A stretch of DNA of 64,000 bases from Rhodocollybia butyracea (lineage: Eukaryota; Basidiomycota; Agaricomycetes; Agaricales; Omphalotaceae). The notes beneath the pieces are model-generated. The model was not told the origin of the DNA and did no database searches. It saw nothing but the letters and a program-made list of their open reading frames with translations. Shown in pieces: positions 37,323 through 49,163 of this stretch (position 1 is the first letter of the stretch; each line of letters begins with the position of its first letter). The translations under genes were made by a program, and so were the position numbers. The stretch is from NCBI GenBank assembly GCA_015501585.1, contig JADNRY010000004.1, forward strand, positions 930,001 through 994,000, in the 5' to 3' direction.

Positions 37323-40123
37323 ATGGATCCAGAATACCAAGCTGATTATTCAACAATGCCACAACAGGATTCTGGCCCTCATCCTCATCCATATCTTCAT
37401 GAACCGTTACTGTATATCACTAATGTCCCTACAAATGTCTCTGACGAAACTCTTGGAATTGCATTCGTCCCTTGCGCCCCATTTAGACCCAAAATTGTCA
37501 GAGATACCACGAGTCCCTTTGTCTCTGGAACTATCGAGTTCAAATTTCTCGAAAGCGGTGTGTAATTCTTTTATATCCATCCAACGTTGTTCTCTGACCT
37601 TATTTTTTCCAGCGGAAAAAGCCCTGGCCACGCTTCAGTCGCGCCCTATACCTGGTCCAGGTGTTCCTCTCGTGTTATCTCCTTATCCACCGACAAATCC
37701 CCCCACACCGCTTCCTCCGCCTTCCGCATTGCCCAGACTAATCAAACATCTTCCAATGACATATGGAGACTCCAATCTATACGACCTTTTCCGTCCTTAC
37801 GGTGCCCTCGCATCTGTCCGCATTCCAACTCACTTTGGTCCAGACACTGGCATGGTCGAATTTTGGAACGAGGATGATGCGCGAGCTGCCGAAGATGCTA
37901 TGCACTGTGCCGATGTTGAAGGCCAAAACATCGCTGTCCAGGTTTACCAGCCTCGCAGAACAGCAAGTGGAAGTATAAACGAGTTCAACACTAATGCACC
38001 CTCGTTTGTGCCTTCGGGCTCGGTATTTGCGTATCCAAACCCTGCAGCCACCTATTCGCCTCCACGTCCTCATTATAGTCCTAGAAGTCCTGTTTCGCCG
38101 ATTCCTCATGGCGGAACAGCACAGTTCGTGCATGGCCCCGGACAGCAGGTACAGCTCGCGCCTCTCAGTGGTCCTGGTTCGAACAGTCATAGTGGGCTTA
38201 TCGATCCCTGCAACTTGTTCTGCAAAAACTTGGATCCCGAAATCGACTCGAATGCGTTATTCTCGCATTTTCGTCAGGTACGTTGTTAATGCTCTTCAAT
38301 TCAAGCCATTCTCATTTTTTCCTATTTTCATAGTTTGGACAAATCGTTAGGTATTTTATACTATATTTGCGATTGGGGACGAGGCTGAATCTGATACAGT
38401 GCCCGCGTTATGCGCAACGAGGCTGGTGAAAGTCGTGGATTTGGTTTCGTCTCGTACCAGATGCCTGATCAAGGTACGTCAGTCCAACGTCATATCGTGG
38501 CTCTCAAACTCACTTGTTTTAGCTGCCAACGCAATGCACGCGATGAACGGTATCACGCTTGGATCGAAACAGGTGGTCGTACGACTGCATGAACCTAAAC
38601 AGCTCCGCCAAGAAAAGCTTGCGCAGCGCTTTGGGAGTGGGAGTAATGGTCATCCTAGAACTGCCAGTGGTGCTACAAGCCCGACGGCTAGTGAAGGTGG
38701 AGATAGCTATGCTGCTGGTTGGGGAAGCCCGAGCCCTAGAAATAGAACTTTGGGTCTTGGCGGGTCGCCTAGTAGCCATTATGGTGGCTTGGAGAGACCT
38801 GATAGAGGAAGAAGGGGTAGCGGGAGCTACTACAATGTTTGTCTCTTTCAGTTCCTATATGAGTACTGCTAACGTTCGTGTAGGCTGCATATAGCGGTAC
38901 TTTGAACCTTCCTATGCGCTACGATGACCTTGCCGCCCTCTCTCCTGTTGTGCGCAAAGAGGTCCTTACCGGCGAGCTGAGCAGACGTGTCAAATCCCTT
39001 GGCACAGTCTCTTCCAATAACGTCGACAGTGTAGTCGAATCGCTCGTCAACGTCTCACTCAGTGAGATCGTTCAGGCAATCGACGACCCCGAAAAGCTCG
39101 CTCATCAAGTAGATAAGCTAAAAGTCTCACAGAACCTATCCACACCAGCTTCTCCATCCCCTACCGCACGGTCAACTTCCGCATCGCAGGATTCTCGCCT
39201 TTTGGATCCAAACGCACTTGCAGCCACCGCTAGTGCGCCAGAGCATCCCTCAACACCTATTTCAGTCAACGCGTCGCTATCAACTCCTCCTCGCACCTCT
39301 TCGCCATCAGGCTCTGTCCCACCCACTTCCGAACGCGAGCGCATGGCAGCCGCAGTCGCCAAATTCGAAAACTCTCCCTCGGAAAAGCAAGAACAACTAA
39401 CTGAACTTTTAATGAGTCTTCCAAAGCGTGAACGCGCAATGTGTTTGTTCAACATGGAGGTCTTCCGTGCAAAGCTCGCCGATGCGAGACTTGTACTCGA
39501 GACTATGGAGGAGGATGAGGAGTCAGCAACAGGTGCAACCGCGGCTCCATCCACTACGATCCCCCCATCCACACCACAAAACAAAAAGACCTCAGCGTTC
39601 TCCTCAACACTCGATGGATCCCCCCAGACTCCTGACCTTTCTTCACGTGGCCCCAGCGCTGCTTCGTCCCCGCTTCCGAGTACTCCCGCGCTGGGAACTC
39701 CAGCTGGAGCAGGGAACCCGACGTATACTATCGCAGCGCTCGCCAAGATGCCTGCTGTCGAGGTACTCAAGGTCGTCAGGTCATCGTCCACCGTCTTGCC
39801 TGCGGGGTTGAGCAAGGCCGACCCGCTTGTGGTGCAGGCGACAGATGAATTTGTCGATGGGTTGATGGACAAACCGTCGCAGATGCAGAAACAGCAACTA
39901 GGGGAAAAACTCTTCAAAGTAGTAAAGAGTTTTGGGGTCAAGGGTGCAGTGAGTGTTTCGTTTATCTTCATCTTCGTCTATATGCTGACGCAACGTTCCC
40001 TTTCAGCCCAAAGTTACGGTTACGCTTTTAGACCAAGAAGACCTGCGCTCTCTTGCTCATCTAATGAACAGCTATCCTGCAGTACTCAAGGACAAGGCTC
40101 AGACTGTTGCTCCTGCCAAATAA
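37323..40123 (+). CDS. Three-RRM, MLLE-domain RNA-binding protein resembling Rrm4
   Basis: Seven exons: 37323-37557, 37613-38277, 38334-38350 (17 bases), 38400-38473, 38523-38835, 38884-39948 and 40007-40123. RRM1 is near residues 25-100 (LLYITNVPTNVSDETLGIAF). RRM2 begins LIKHLPMTYGDSNLYDLFRP, followed by YGALASVRI. RRM3 reads NLFCKNLDPEIDSNALFSHF, FGQIVSARV and ESRGFGFVSY (RNP2 and RNP1 present). A Ser/Gly-rich linker follows, then an MLLE-like helical unit (DLAALSPVVRKEVLTGELSR ... IVQAIDDPEKLAHQVDKL) and, after a Ser/Pro/Thr-rich stretch, a weaker second one (PKRERAMCLFNMEVFRAKL). Three RRMs followed by MLLE domains is the layout of Ustilago Rrm4, which carries mRNAs on moving endosomes. 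Plain poly(A)-binding protein has four RRMs, so Rrm4-like is the better call. The stop is at 40121-40123. Confidence 0.8.
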
Positions 40124-41575
40124 GGACTGTTGCATTGCAAGGAAAAAATGACGCTATGAAACGATATGAATGAATGACTCACGGCTCTTCGATACGTTTT
40201 TTAATCTTCCCTTCTCTCCCTTCCTTCCTTCCTTGCCTCTTTCCCGTATTTCTGGCGCGCGCGCATAGAAAGTATGAATGAAAGTTTATGTGGTTGTGGG
40301 TTGTGGCCATTGTTCTATAATTATCAACAACATAGGCGGGTGATTCATGTAATTTTTTCTACACTGTATCAACTCATATCCTTTCGAAATACTTGACACT
40401 TCCCTCTTCCATTCCCTTCTCTCCTTTCCATTACGAGGAGGCTCTAATACGAACATCCTCTTTTGTACGTCCGCTGTGGATCACACAAATACCATTCCTC
40501 TTTTGCATCTGGTTCTTCGCTACATCCAATCCAGCTATTTTCTTATTCCTCTTTTCATTGTTTGTCTGTTTATCTGTCTTCCTAATCACTTCCATTACCA
40601 GACCTTCCACAATCATGTTCTTTGGCATTGCTTTCATTGTTGATATCGATTTTTCTCGCTTCTCGGTTTTTCCTTGTTTGGTTCTTCAGTCATTCTTTCG
40701 GAGTATAACATTTATCCATCTATCTTCAACTACTAACTCTCTGGATATCCCTTTCGGTCTCATCTCACATCTTTTGAATTTTCGCCTCATCTCCGTGCCA
40801 CTGACATGCGCATTCTCCATTGTCACTTTATCCAATATTGCTTTCTATCCTCTTTGCTCCCAACCCCAGTTCGCATTCCTCCCATATACACTTGTAACGA
40901 CTTGGTTCATGACATTTTAAGTTTGATAAATATCCTTGTTTTCCCTGTTTTTTCTTTTTTGTCACCGGCTTTCATTCAAGTGCTAAGCAATTTCTACCTT
41001 CTCTTGCGGTGTCGTGTAACTTACAAGTAGAAGCCAGTAAATGACATGTCTGAGCTATCGGATAAACACTGGCATTTCGCGCGCAGCGAGTCTTTCACAT
41101 CTCAATTTGCTTTATCATTGTTCCCTCGCCGTCGCGAACCGGTTCACGCTGGACAGTCGCTCGAAGGGGAGCTCTGAGTGGATGTCGAACCTCTCACTTT
41201 TCTTATGCCTAGCTTTGAGCCCCTTGAGCACTAGAGTTTGTGGATGAAAGAATGTTTCTACGATTCAATGATAGTCAAGCTAGTAGTAACTCAGCTTCCC
41301 GAACCCTGATACGCTTCGAAAAGGTAGCCATGGATAACCTTCTGTAGCCTTCTGTAGCGCAAAATAATCAGATTCAATAATCGATATTGAAATGCAGTAT
41401 AAACTTGGTATAAACCCGACATTTAATAAGTATTTAATGTAAGACTGATTTAATTAAAATTTCAGCATTCTAGCGATGTTAAACGTTAAACAACATGAAA
41501 ACGAAAAAGCAATTGGAGAGCGAAGTATAGCAACAAACGAACAAACATGGTAGATTCCATATCATGACCTGAGTC
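40124..41575. other. Intergenic, strongly T/C-rich on the plus strand at 40195-41000
   Basis: A 528-base open frame at 40393-40920 translates to a Phe/Ser/Leu/Ile-rich string. It reflects the pyrimidine-rich sequence, not a convincing gene. No repeat or RNA gene was recognised. Confidence 0.5.
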
Positions 41576-43725
41576 TTACGGATTCCATTCCTGAGTCATG
41601 TCCTGAAAAGATGCAGGTTAGTGATGAACTCAGAGGATGAATGTGGCCAGACGACTCACCAGTGGGCTCAAACTAGACAGCTAAATATAGAATTCTTCCC
41701 TGAGTCATCAACATTTCGGTTTAGTGTAAAGTTCTCACCTGCGGATCGTTATCCTCATCAATATTCAACTCTGGGGATATCGCTCGAGCCGAATGCTTTC
41801 TCCTCCACCTTGCCTTCCGCTCTTTGTAGACCAGCGAATCTTTGTGTAAAGACACTGTCACGGATTTTACCTCGCGCCTATTGTCGTGAGCACACATTTT
41901 CAAAAGTACGACAGCTGTATCTTACCCAAGAGAATGCATCATATCGTTCAGTTTGGGATGAGGTTTACACTCTGCGAGAAGTCATGAGATGTTATGAGAG
42001 TGGAGTATCAGACAACTCACTGAGCATATTAACCAAGATTTGAGTCATAGTGGGATATTTCGATTCCCAAGTTCTTTGGGCATCAGTGCATGCCGACAAA
42101 GCCACCTTTTTGCATAAATTTGAATACTGTAACAACCAACACTTTTGGAAATGTAGGCTCACCACTAATGGTTCTTCGTAGTTTACTCCTTCCCCTCTTT
42201 CACGACATTGTCCATCGCAGATAATGAGTGGTTGGAGCGGTTGGACAGGACTTTCGCATGTACGGTCTAGGTAAGTTGGCCCTTCCTTGGGTTGAATGTC
42301 AAGTGAAACTTTCCGAAGAGGAACAGAGCCCTTCCGTCGTGTGATCACAGGATGTGGGCCTTCGGAATCACCATGGGGGCTAGTATTGCTACGGGAAATG
42401 AAGCTCTTTTTGCGAAATCCCATGGATCCAAGACTCATCGAAGTACGAGTTTTTTTGAGCAACTGCGAGACTTTGGGAAATGAATCCGGAAGCGGGGTGG
42501 AACTATTTTCCTTGGTGGCAGAAGAAGTGCTGACAACAGTGTTCGCCGTGAGGGTACGTTTGTGTCTCGAGGATGCTGGAAGAGTGGCTTTGCATTGAGT
42601 AAATTTGTCATCATGGGTGCGCTCATTCTCATATACGGTCAGACCCTGTTGACGATCTGAAGATAAAGCGCAGGTAGTTAGCAAGTTTGGAAATTAACTT
42701 CAAATGCTCCGACGCACTAATAGACCTTCGAGGCTTTTGTTCGTGATCGCGATGAAATGGGAACTTGAACTTCGATGCATGGTTGCATCGCCAGTGGTCA
42801 AGATCTGCGAACTGTAAGTGATCGTACCGGAAAGGAAATGTGAACAAGGGGCTTACCTAGTAAAGTTCCAGAATGACAAGCATCGAATACAGCCTGAAGA
42901 GAACACTAGTAAGCACACATATTAACATTACGAGGTGCATAGAGGACTCACGGTCAATTTGCATCGTGCTGGTAAGTTCTCGATTAGAATTTGCCTCAGT
43001 GTCTATGCGAAGATATTAGTTCTTAACTGAGATGGACGGATTCAGGATGGCATATTCACGTTGTCTTTGATCATTTTGTCTACGCCATTAGAATCGCACG
43101 GGACTATATCTAGTAAGTAATAATCAGAAAGTAATTGAATGCAGGACGTCTAGAAAACGTACGTTCGTCAAGCCCATCTTCTTCCTTCGGGTCATCGGTT
43201 GCCATTTGCTCGACATGTCCAGCATCTGGAAACCATGAATACTGAGAAGCCAGCTGCAGCCTGAGGCTAGTACATACAGTAAAAAAATAAGTGATCCTGC
43301 TGTTGAGCATCTGTAACGAGCGCCTTCAACTCTCTAAGCTAGAGCGAGAAACAACATGAGGGTTACAGTGTTTCTATAAAGGAGAACAGCATACGATATT
43401 GTCTCGTGTCGGATGAAGGTCTTTATTGAGCTGTGATTGACAATCAATCATCGTTGTTATATTATTCTCGTCGTATTGGTAATGCTCTATAATTTGTACG
43501 CATTCAGTTGGATAGTATAAGATAATCAAATCAAATGCAAGGCGTACCAATCAGCAATTCCTTTATTGTCCCAACGTCCTTGTGCGTTTTGGCGAGATGT
43601 GCGACTCCATCCTGAAGTGTACTGTTCACCCCGATGAGAAGAGCCTTCTTCCTTGGGAAAGCGAGTTCTTGTATAGCGCTGGGCTTGTCCGAGGGAAGTG
43701 AAGATGAAACAGGATGCCGCGGCAT
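41576..43725 (-). CDS. Metacaspase-like cysteine protease (peptidase C14 type)
   Basis: Metacaspases cleave after Arg or Lys and act in stress responses and cell death. The minus-strand gene has about ten exons. Exon 1 (43725-43548) reads RKKALLIGVNSTLQ; exon 2 (43486-43395) ends LHPTRDNI. Near 43225 an exon begins DAGHVEQMA with the catalytic His, after FFY in the exon before. Near 42890 lies AVFDACHSGTLL with the catalytic Cys. A Ser/Arg-rich linker is followed by VALSACTDAQRTWESKYPTM, then KPHPKLNDMMHSL. Small last exons read LSSLSPL and DMTQEWNP with stop at 41576-41578; the latter two are the family C-terminus. No N-terminal zinc-finger prodomain is seen. The GVNSTLQDGVAHLAKTHKDV stretch after strand 1 departs from the usual GINY, but the catalytic pair is present. 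Confidence 0.82.
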
Positions 43726-44231
43726 GGGTGGGTGTATATATAGGTTTGCGCAAGCTTTGCAGAGGCGGAATTTCCTCCTTCGACTTGGAGGTGGTGGTTA
43801 AGATAAAACCACAGCTATTATAAAACACAGCTTCCAGGTGCGATCTGCTCCATTCAAGGAAAAAAAGAAAATTCCATTCCAAGAGCTGTTGGAAGCTATG
43901 CATGCAAGTAATACCTGGCCGGTCCGAATAAGCCGGACGAATGGTCAAAGCGGGAGTTATCATACTTTGCATCGCTCGATCGCAGACTTTGTTCTTATGG
44001 CTAAGGATAATTACACGAAGAGTTATGCATGTAGTACAAGATATTATGCATACTATCGAAATAACACTAAAAAACACTATTCCACAAAGTAATGAATGTC
44101 AACGTCAACAAAAAATCATCGACCACTCATGATCATTACTATTGGGCGTATTACCACGATACTAGCCTAAACAGATACTCTGAGCTATCAAGAGTACTGA
44201 AAAGTGGCCCAGCTTGACTCACATTCGGTAA

Positions 44232-44790
44232 TAAATGGAGCAAGTTCAGCGTCACGATCATCTATGGTCTTGAATACTTTGCCGATATTCCGTCCGAGCG
44301 TGCATGTATCCCTTACAAAATGTCTGGCACGAGCTAGCGGTCAATTTGGCTCATAAGAGGCACCAATGAGAGAACGGCAGGAATACCTAGCTTCCTCGGT
44401 GACGCATCCCGCGGATGAGGACATTTGGGGTGAGGTTTGCAATCAGTTGATGCTAGTACAAGACGCTACAACAGTTCTGGCGGAGCTGTTGCTATTTGTG
44501 GGTACATTTACGCAATAACCTGTACAAATTATGAATGAAAATGACCTTTGACTTGAGCACCGAGGTCTAGATAGTAAGCTTCATTGGGAGTTTAACACAA
44601 AAGCGACGTTAGAAGTCAGTCATTGAAAAGAGCGATATCACCTATCCATACTCGATCCCAGCGTGAATAAGCGACCAGCGCTTGGCTTGTATTACAACAC
44701 CATCTGCTGGGTTACCAGGAAGGAGAGCACGCTGGCGTCTTCAACAACGGGTCCAACGTACGAGGATGTGGTGGGTGTACTGGTAGGGGT
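44232..44790 (-). CDS. Possible spliced gene of unknown function
   Basis: Several minus-strand segments look protein-like and end at plausible donors. They are GNPADGVVIQAKRWSLIHAG near 44725-44650, YYLDLGAQVK near 44585-44550, NSNSSARTVVASCTS near 44500-44460, and RDTCTLGRNIGKVFKTIDDR followed by DAELAPFITE before gtgagt near 44330-44232. I could not fix all exon edges or a start codon, and I do not recognise a family. It could be chance or a decayed gene. Confidence 0.22.
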
Positions 44791-47695
44791 GGAAGTTAGG
44801 TAGCGGTGAGAGTACCGATTTCAATTACGTCGATAGTCGCGGCTCAGGAAGAATAATGGCCAGTGTGCTTTTAATTTTTGCCCTTGCGAAGATGATATAT
44901 TAAGATTGAGTGTATACCAAGAGAAATTGGAAAGAAAAAATGAACATCCATTCTTGCGAGTTAGCAATCACATTGAAGCCGGTGGGTGTGGCATTGTGAA
45001 TCCCCGACCAGCTGTACAGAAAGGGGTGCCTTTAGCTGTTAGCATGGTGACACCGTAGGAAGAGTGGTGAAGAAGCGTCCAACGAAAGAGCGAAAGTACC
45101 AGCTGAGGGAGAAGCCTGTGAAAAGAGATGAATGTCACACTACGACCAAACAGAATGAAAGCCTCTTTGAATGCGATCCACGCTAAAAGAGCGACTAAGT
45201 AATCCTTACACGTTGAGAGGACATACTGCCAAGGATCCTAAGCTTGCGAATGACTAGTGAATAGATATGGAAGTGAAACGTCTTGAATGATGTTCTCTCA
45301 CGCAGGAGAGACGACGAGTCCCCTTGAAACACCAAGTTGAAGTTAGGTCTAATACTCGAAGAATCCCATAAGAACTCTAGTCTCTCACATATGATATGTC
45401 GCCTTGTTGCGCAGGGAGGTTTTGGCTGGGAGGTTTTGGCTTGGATGGGAAATACTAGAGAACATAGTAGATGAATTCAAGTAGTAGTATAGCGCTGGGA
45501 ATAAGCTCAGCACAAGTGCAAAGATCTAGAAAATACGTCCTTTGTGAGTGTTCAGCGAATTTTATTGCACCTTGCACCTTTCCAAAGATCATACGAGATA
45601 GATCGCTGGCAGACTGTACTCCCCGACGCAACCCCGACGGGTTTAGATACAACACAGAAAGATTGCACTTAGAAAAAACCTTTAGATAATGCTGCTGTCA
45701 AAAAAAAAACACTAAAACTTGAAAGGATTATAAACGGAGAAGGAACGAAGGACAACGGGTAAACGCACTCTCTACCTCCCCATTATGCCAATCCCCACGT
45801 CAACTGCCATTAAGAAGAAAAGGGGAAGAAATTGTAAAAGACAATATATACAGAGTACACCTGAGTACACGAATTCAAGTTTAAGTATTTAGAATTAAGA
45901 TGCGAGGACTCGGAGGAGATAGTAAAGATCAACCTAATAAGCTAGTTCGGCAGGCATACTGACATGCCGGCGGTACTTACGAATCTACATTGAGAACAAC
46001 TCATCACGAATCGGCGTGCGAGACTACTTCCATAAGCCGCCGGATCTGAAGTTGTTTAGTCGGTACCATGACACAGTTATAAGAGTCCATTCTACAAAAG
46101 GTATACAGACTATTAATACAACGGCGGTGCTGCATTTCCTCATACTATACACCGATACGATACTAGAGCAGAAACAATTTCTGCGATGTGCGCATCCTGC
46201 GAAATCATATGTAAATCAAGAATACCCAGTGAATACCAATGAATACCCCTGCTCGACTCAACTTCACGGACTTTACCGCCATTGCAGCTGCTGATTGACA
46301 TAAAATGATTAGCCTTAAAAGGTGACTTACTGTCAGCGCATAGTTTTGACTGGGAGTTATGTTGTTATGGAACACCCAAAGCCAGGCGCTATATCTTGAC
46401 TTTTTCACTCGAACATAATTATGCAATTACTTAGTACGACCGTCCATGATGCTCAGACCGCCCCTGTTACAAGTATATCATAATCGCAAAATTTACAAAG
46501 CTCTAGGACCTGGTTACACGTTACTTATCGGACCATGCATGCGGTCTAAATTATACGGTTCCCTGACTCGCGGTAAAGTCCGAGCCTAAAGCAGCATGCG
46601 CCTCCGGGAATTTCTTGACAAGCCTGGCTTCAGACTCGGAGTTCAGCTTGAGGTCAAATTATTGGTACTCACGCTTCATTATGAATACCTAAGATTCATC
46701 AGAAAAGGCCAGAGAATGGACGGTAGAATCATTAGTTTTGGTTGAGCGCGGAAAAGAAAAGACGCAGAAGATACATTCGGGAGGTGACAGATTATCCGCG
46801 TTGTAAGATCCCATGTCTAGGATCCCATGTTTGCCATAGTCCCACTGCAATCGAGCTTGGGCTTGCGGGTTGGCCTGGGCTTCAAGTGTATTTTACAATC
46901 TTTGTACCAATTGATCTCATGTCCATGCGTTGGTCCTATAGCCAAGCTCTGTTTTTGGCCAAGAAAATCGCTAACTGCGCCTGAGATAACCTTTGCTTGT
47001 GGGAGTTACTTATATCCAACTGTTGATGATATCAACATAAATCACACCTCCATATAGATACTACTAAGCACATGAGAAGACATGGGAGTCTGAGCTACTA
47101 TTGCTGCTCACATTTTCAAGGACAATCCGTACGGTTTCGGATATCTTTCCGTATCCATTGTCCAAATGGCCCCTGTTCCTTGCTTCTATCTCATTCCTAA
47201 ATCTGTGGGCAAACTATCAGCAATAAATTAGCTCCCTTTGAGCGTAGGATTAGGATTAGGATGTACACCAAATGTAACACAGTACTGCAGTTGACGGAAA
47301 TAACGGATGTTTGTATATGTTTACGGAAAGAACGCCGGAATCAAAAGCCTTGGCAAGGGAAATTGTACTCGGAAGATATAATGTGCAAACGGCTTATTAG
47401 TGTACAGGCATACATGAATAGGAGGTCTCTTGCGCTACGTATACTCAATGTCACAACGAGGGTACGCTGTGATTTTGCCGAACATTTTAAGAATGAAATG
47501 TTCGAAGGAATGACGAACAGACTCAGAGACGAAGACAGGGAGAAATCCCGATTCGCTTTCAGAGTCCGAAAAATAAGGAAGTATCAGAGCCAATGGTATG
47601 CGATTAAGAGTCTCGTTTGGTCCAGTGGGAAATCCAACCGTTTGGCCGCCGCCATAATTTTGTGGCAAAAAACGAACAAAAAATTCACATGAGGG

Positions 47696-47714
47696 GGTGC
47701 CGCAAAGCGGCACC
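47696..47714. repeat. Perfect hairpin (8-base arms, AAA loop) followed by TAA
   Basis: ggtgccgc-aaa-gcggcacc with CTAA at its right edge. Short GC-rich hairpins just before CTRR are a feature of Helitron 3' ends, but the usual spacer is missing and no Helitron protein is nearby. Confidence 0.4.
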
Positions 47715-49163
47715 TAAACTTACCAGTTTCCCTCCGACGTACTCGCCATGCCTCCGAACTCAAAGCATGTTTTTTTTTGCCCCGAAATATGTACAGGTCC
47801 CAGAAATCCTCGGTTAGGCTTCAAACTTTCAACCTATGGATCGGAACACTTATCACTCGCCCCACCTTGTTTAATCGTCGCGGTTCGTCTTGAAAGTAAG
47901 GATTGTAAATAATACCCGAGAAAGCCACTAGACTGCATGAGTACATGAAATCCACGAAGTTCCAATGAAGTTCATAAAATATTTTCCCAGTACCAACTAA
48001 TCGCATGGGTAGCTTAAATCGCGATTGCAAATAATCAGACGGTACCGAGTTTTGTGAAACTTCATAGTCCTCCTCCACAATCACCGCACACCTCTTCCTC
48101 AGGCTTAGCTGCCACCGGAAGCCCGTATTGGTGAGCTGAAGTTCTTGATGCGCTGACTACGCAAGTCGGTGTGTTATCGAGATCTGGACATTTGGCTGTG
48201 AATTGCCCAAGAACACAGTACTAATTGGCGGGAACTCCTGGCTAGTCCCGGATACCTTGTTATCTCCCCGAAATAAAAAGGCAAGTAGGATTCTTCTCCG
48301 AGAACTTCAATTACTTACTTCACTGGTGTCAGGTAGGTCAAAGATCAGTTCATGCATTTAGTATTGCATACGCCGCCACTGAGTATCGTATCTGAGCGTA
48401 CGATTGGACAAACTGTGGGAGCTTTATGGTCGACAAAGTGATTCGAGGCCGGTGGGCAGATCCAGCCAAAGTTATTCAATTATTACTTGGTTATACAGCT
48501 GACCAGGTAACACTTGGGAGTGAAAGCGGCTGTCGTTGGTGCAAACTGGTAATGAAGTTGAGCCCCTCATGTTGTTCTCCGAGTCCTCAGGCGGACGATA
48601 TTTTCGTGATAGATTGAGATGGAAAGCCAGCGCCGGTCTTGATTATTCCCGGACTTGATGGAGTCTGTTCTGATTCTTCAGGGGAAAAGATGCGCGAGCT
48701 CTGGCCAAGCTATCGGAACTGTATTGGCGAGGGTCCGAACTTATTGTCACACCGGTGAGAGTTCGGCTTCCGTCTCTTGTTTAGTGACCATTTGAAATTC
48801 CGGATACTACTAGTTATGCTTGACGGAGCTGAATTGAATTTTCTGCACGGCAGGTTCAGTGTTCCTGACCAAACAGCTTGTTTTGCAGTTATGGAAAGAG
48901 GGGAAAAAGGATGGCAGCCACGAGATCCGGAACGATGCTCAAAATAAAGAAAAAGACAGAGCAGCTACATTCCAGTCCCTATGTAAAACAGTACTTAATT
49001 ATCATAATACAATCAATACACTAAGCAGTCTGGATACAAGTAACGAAAGCGAAGCACAAACAATAGCATAAAACACATAGACGTTCTCTCATGGACCATC
49101 TAGTTGCGAAAGGTCCTCTCTGGCGCCAAGAAGAGCTTCCTAGATGATCAAATAATGAGAACA

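Larger units (their letters stand above)
43726..49163. other. Gene-poor tract of 5.4 kb
   Basis: No recognised gene. Minus-strand sequence at about 44230-44790 may hold a spliced gene (listed separately). A short direct repeat of gggaggttttggct lies at 45415-45445. A perfect 8-base-arm hairpin lies at 47696-47714. Open frames at 47261-47692 and elsewhere have no recognisable domains. Confidence 0.4.

Noticed and set aside
37407..38190. Minus-strand frames of 74 and 137 codons
   Set aside because: Antisense to exons 1-2 of the RRM protein gene.
39105..39971. 288-codon minus-strand frame
   Set aside because: Antisense shadow of the Ser/Pro-rich part of the RRM protein gene.
40393..40920. Open frame of 175 codons with many hydrophobic residues
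   Set aside because: The Phe/Leu/Ile/Ser content follows from a T/C-rich strand. There is no motif, no intron pattern and no homology that I recognise.
47247..47268. Three ggatta units resembling telomere repeats
   Set aside because: Far too short, and not the TTAGGG sequence usual for these fungi.
47261..47713. Open frames on both strands (143 and 92 codons)
   Set aside because: No recognisable domain and no splice support; both strands are open over the same DNA.
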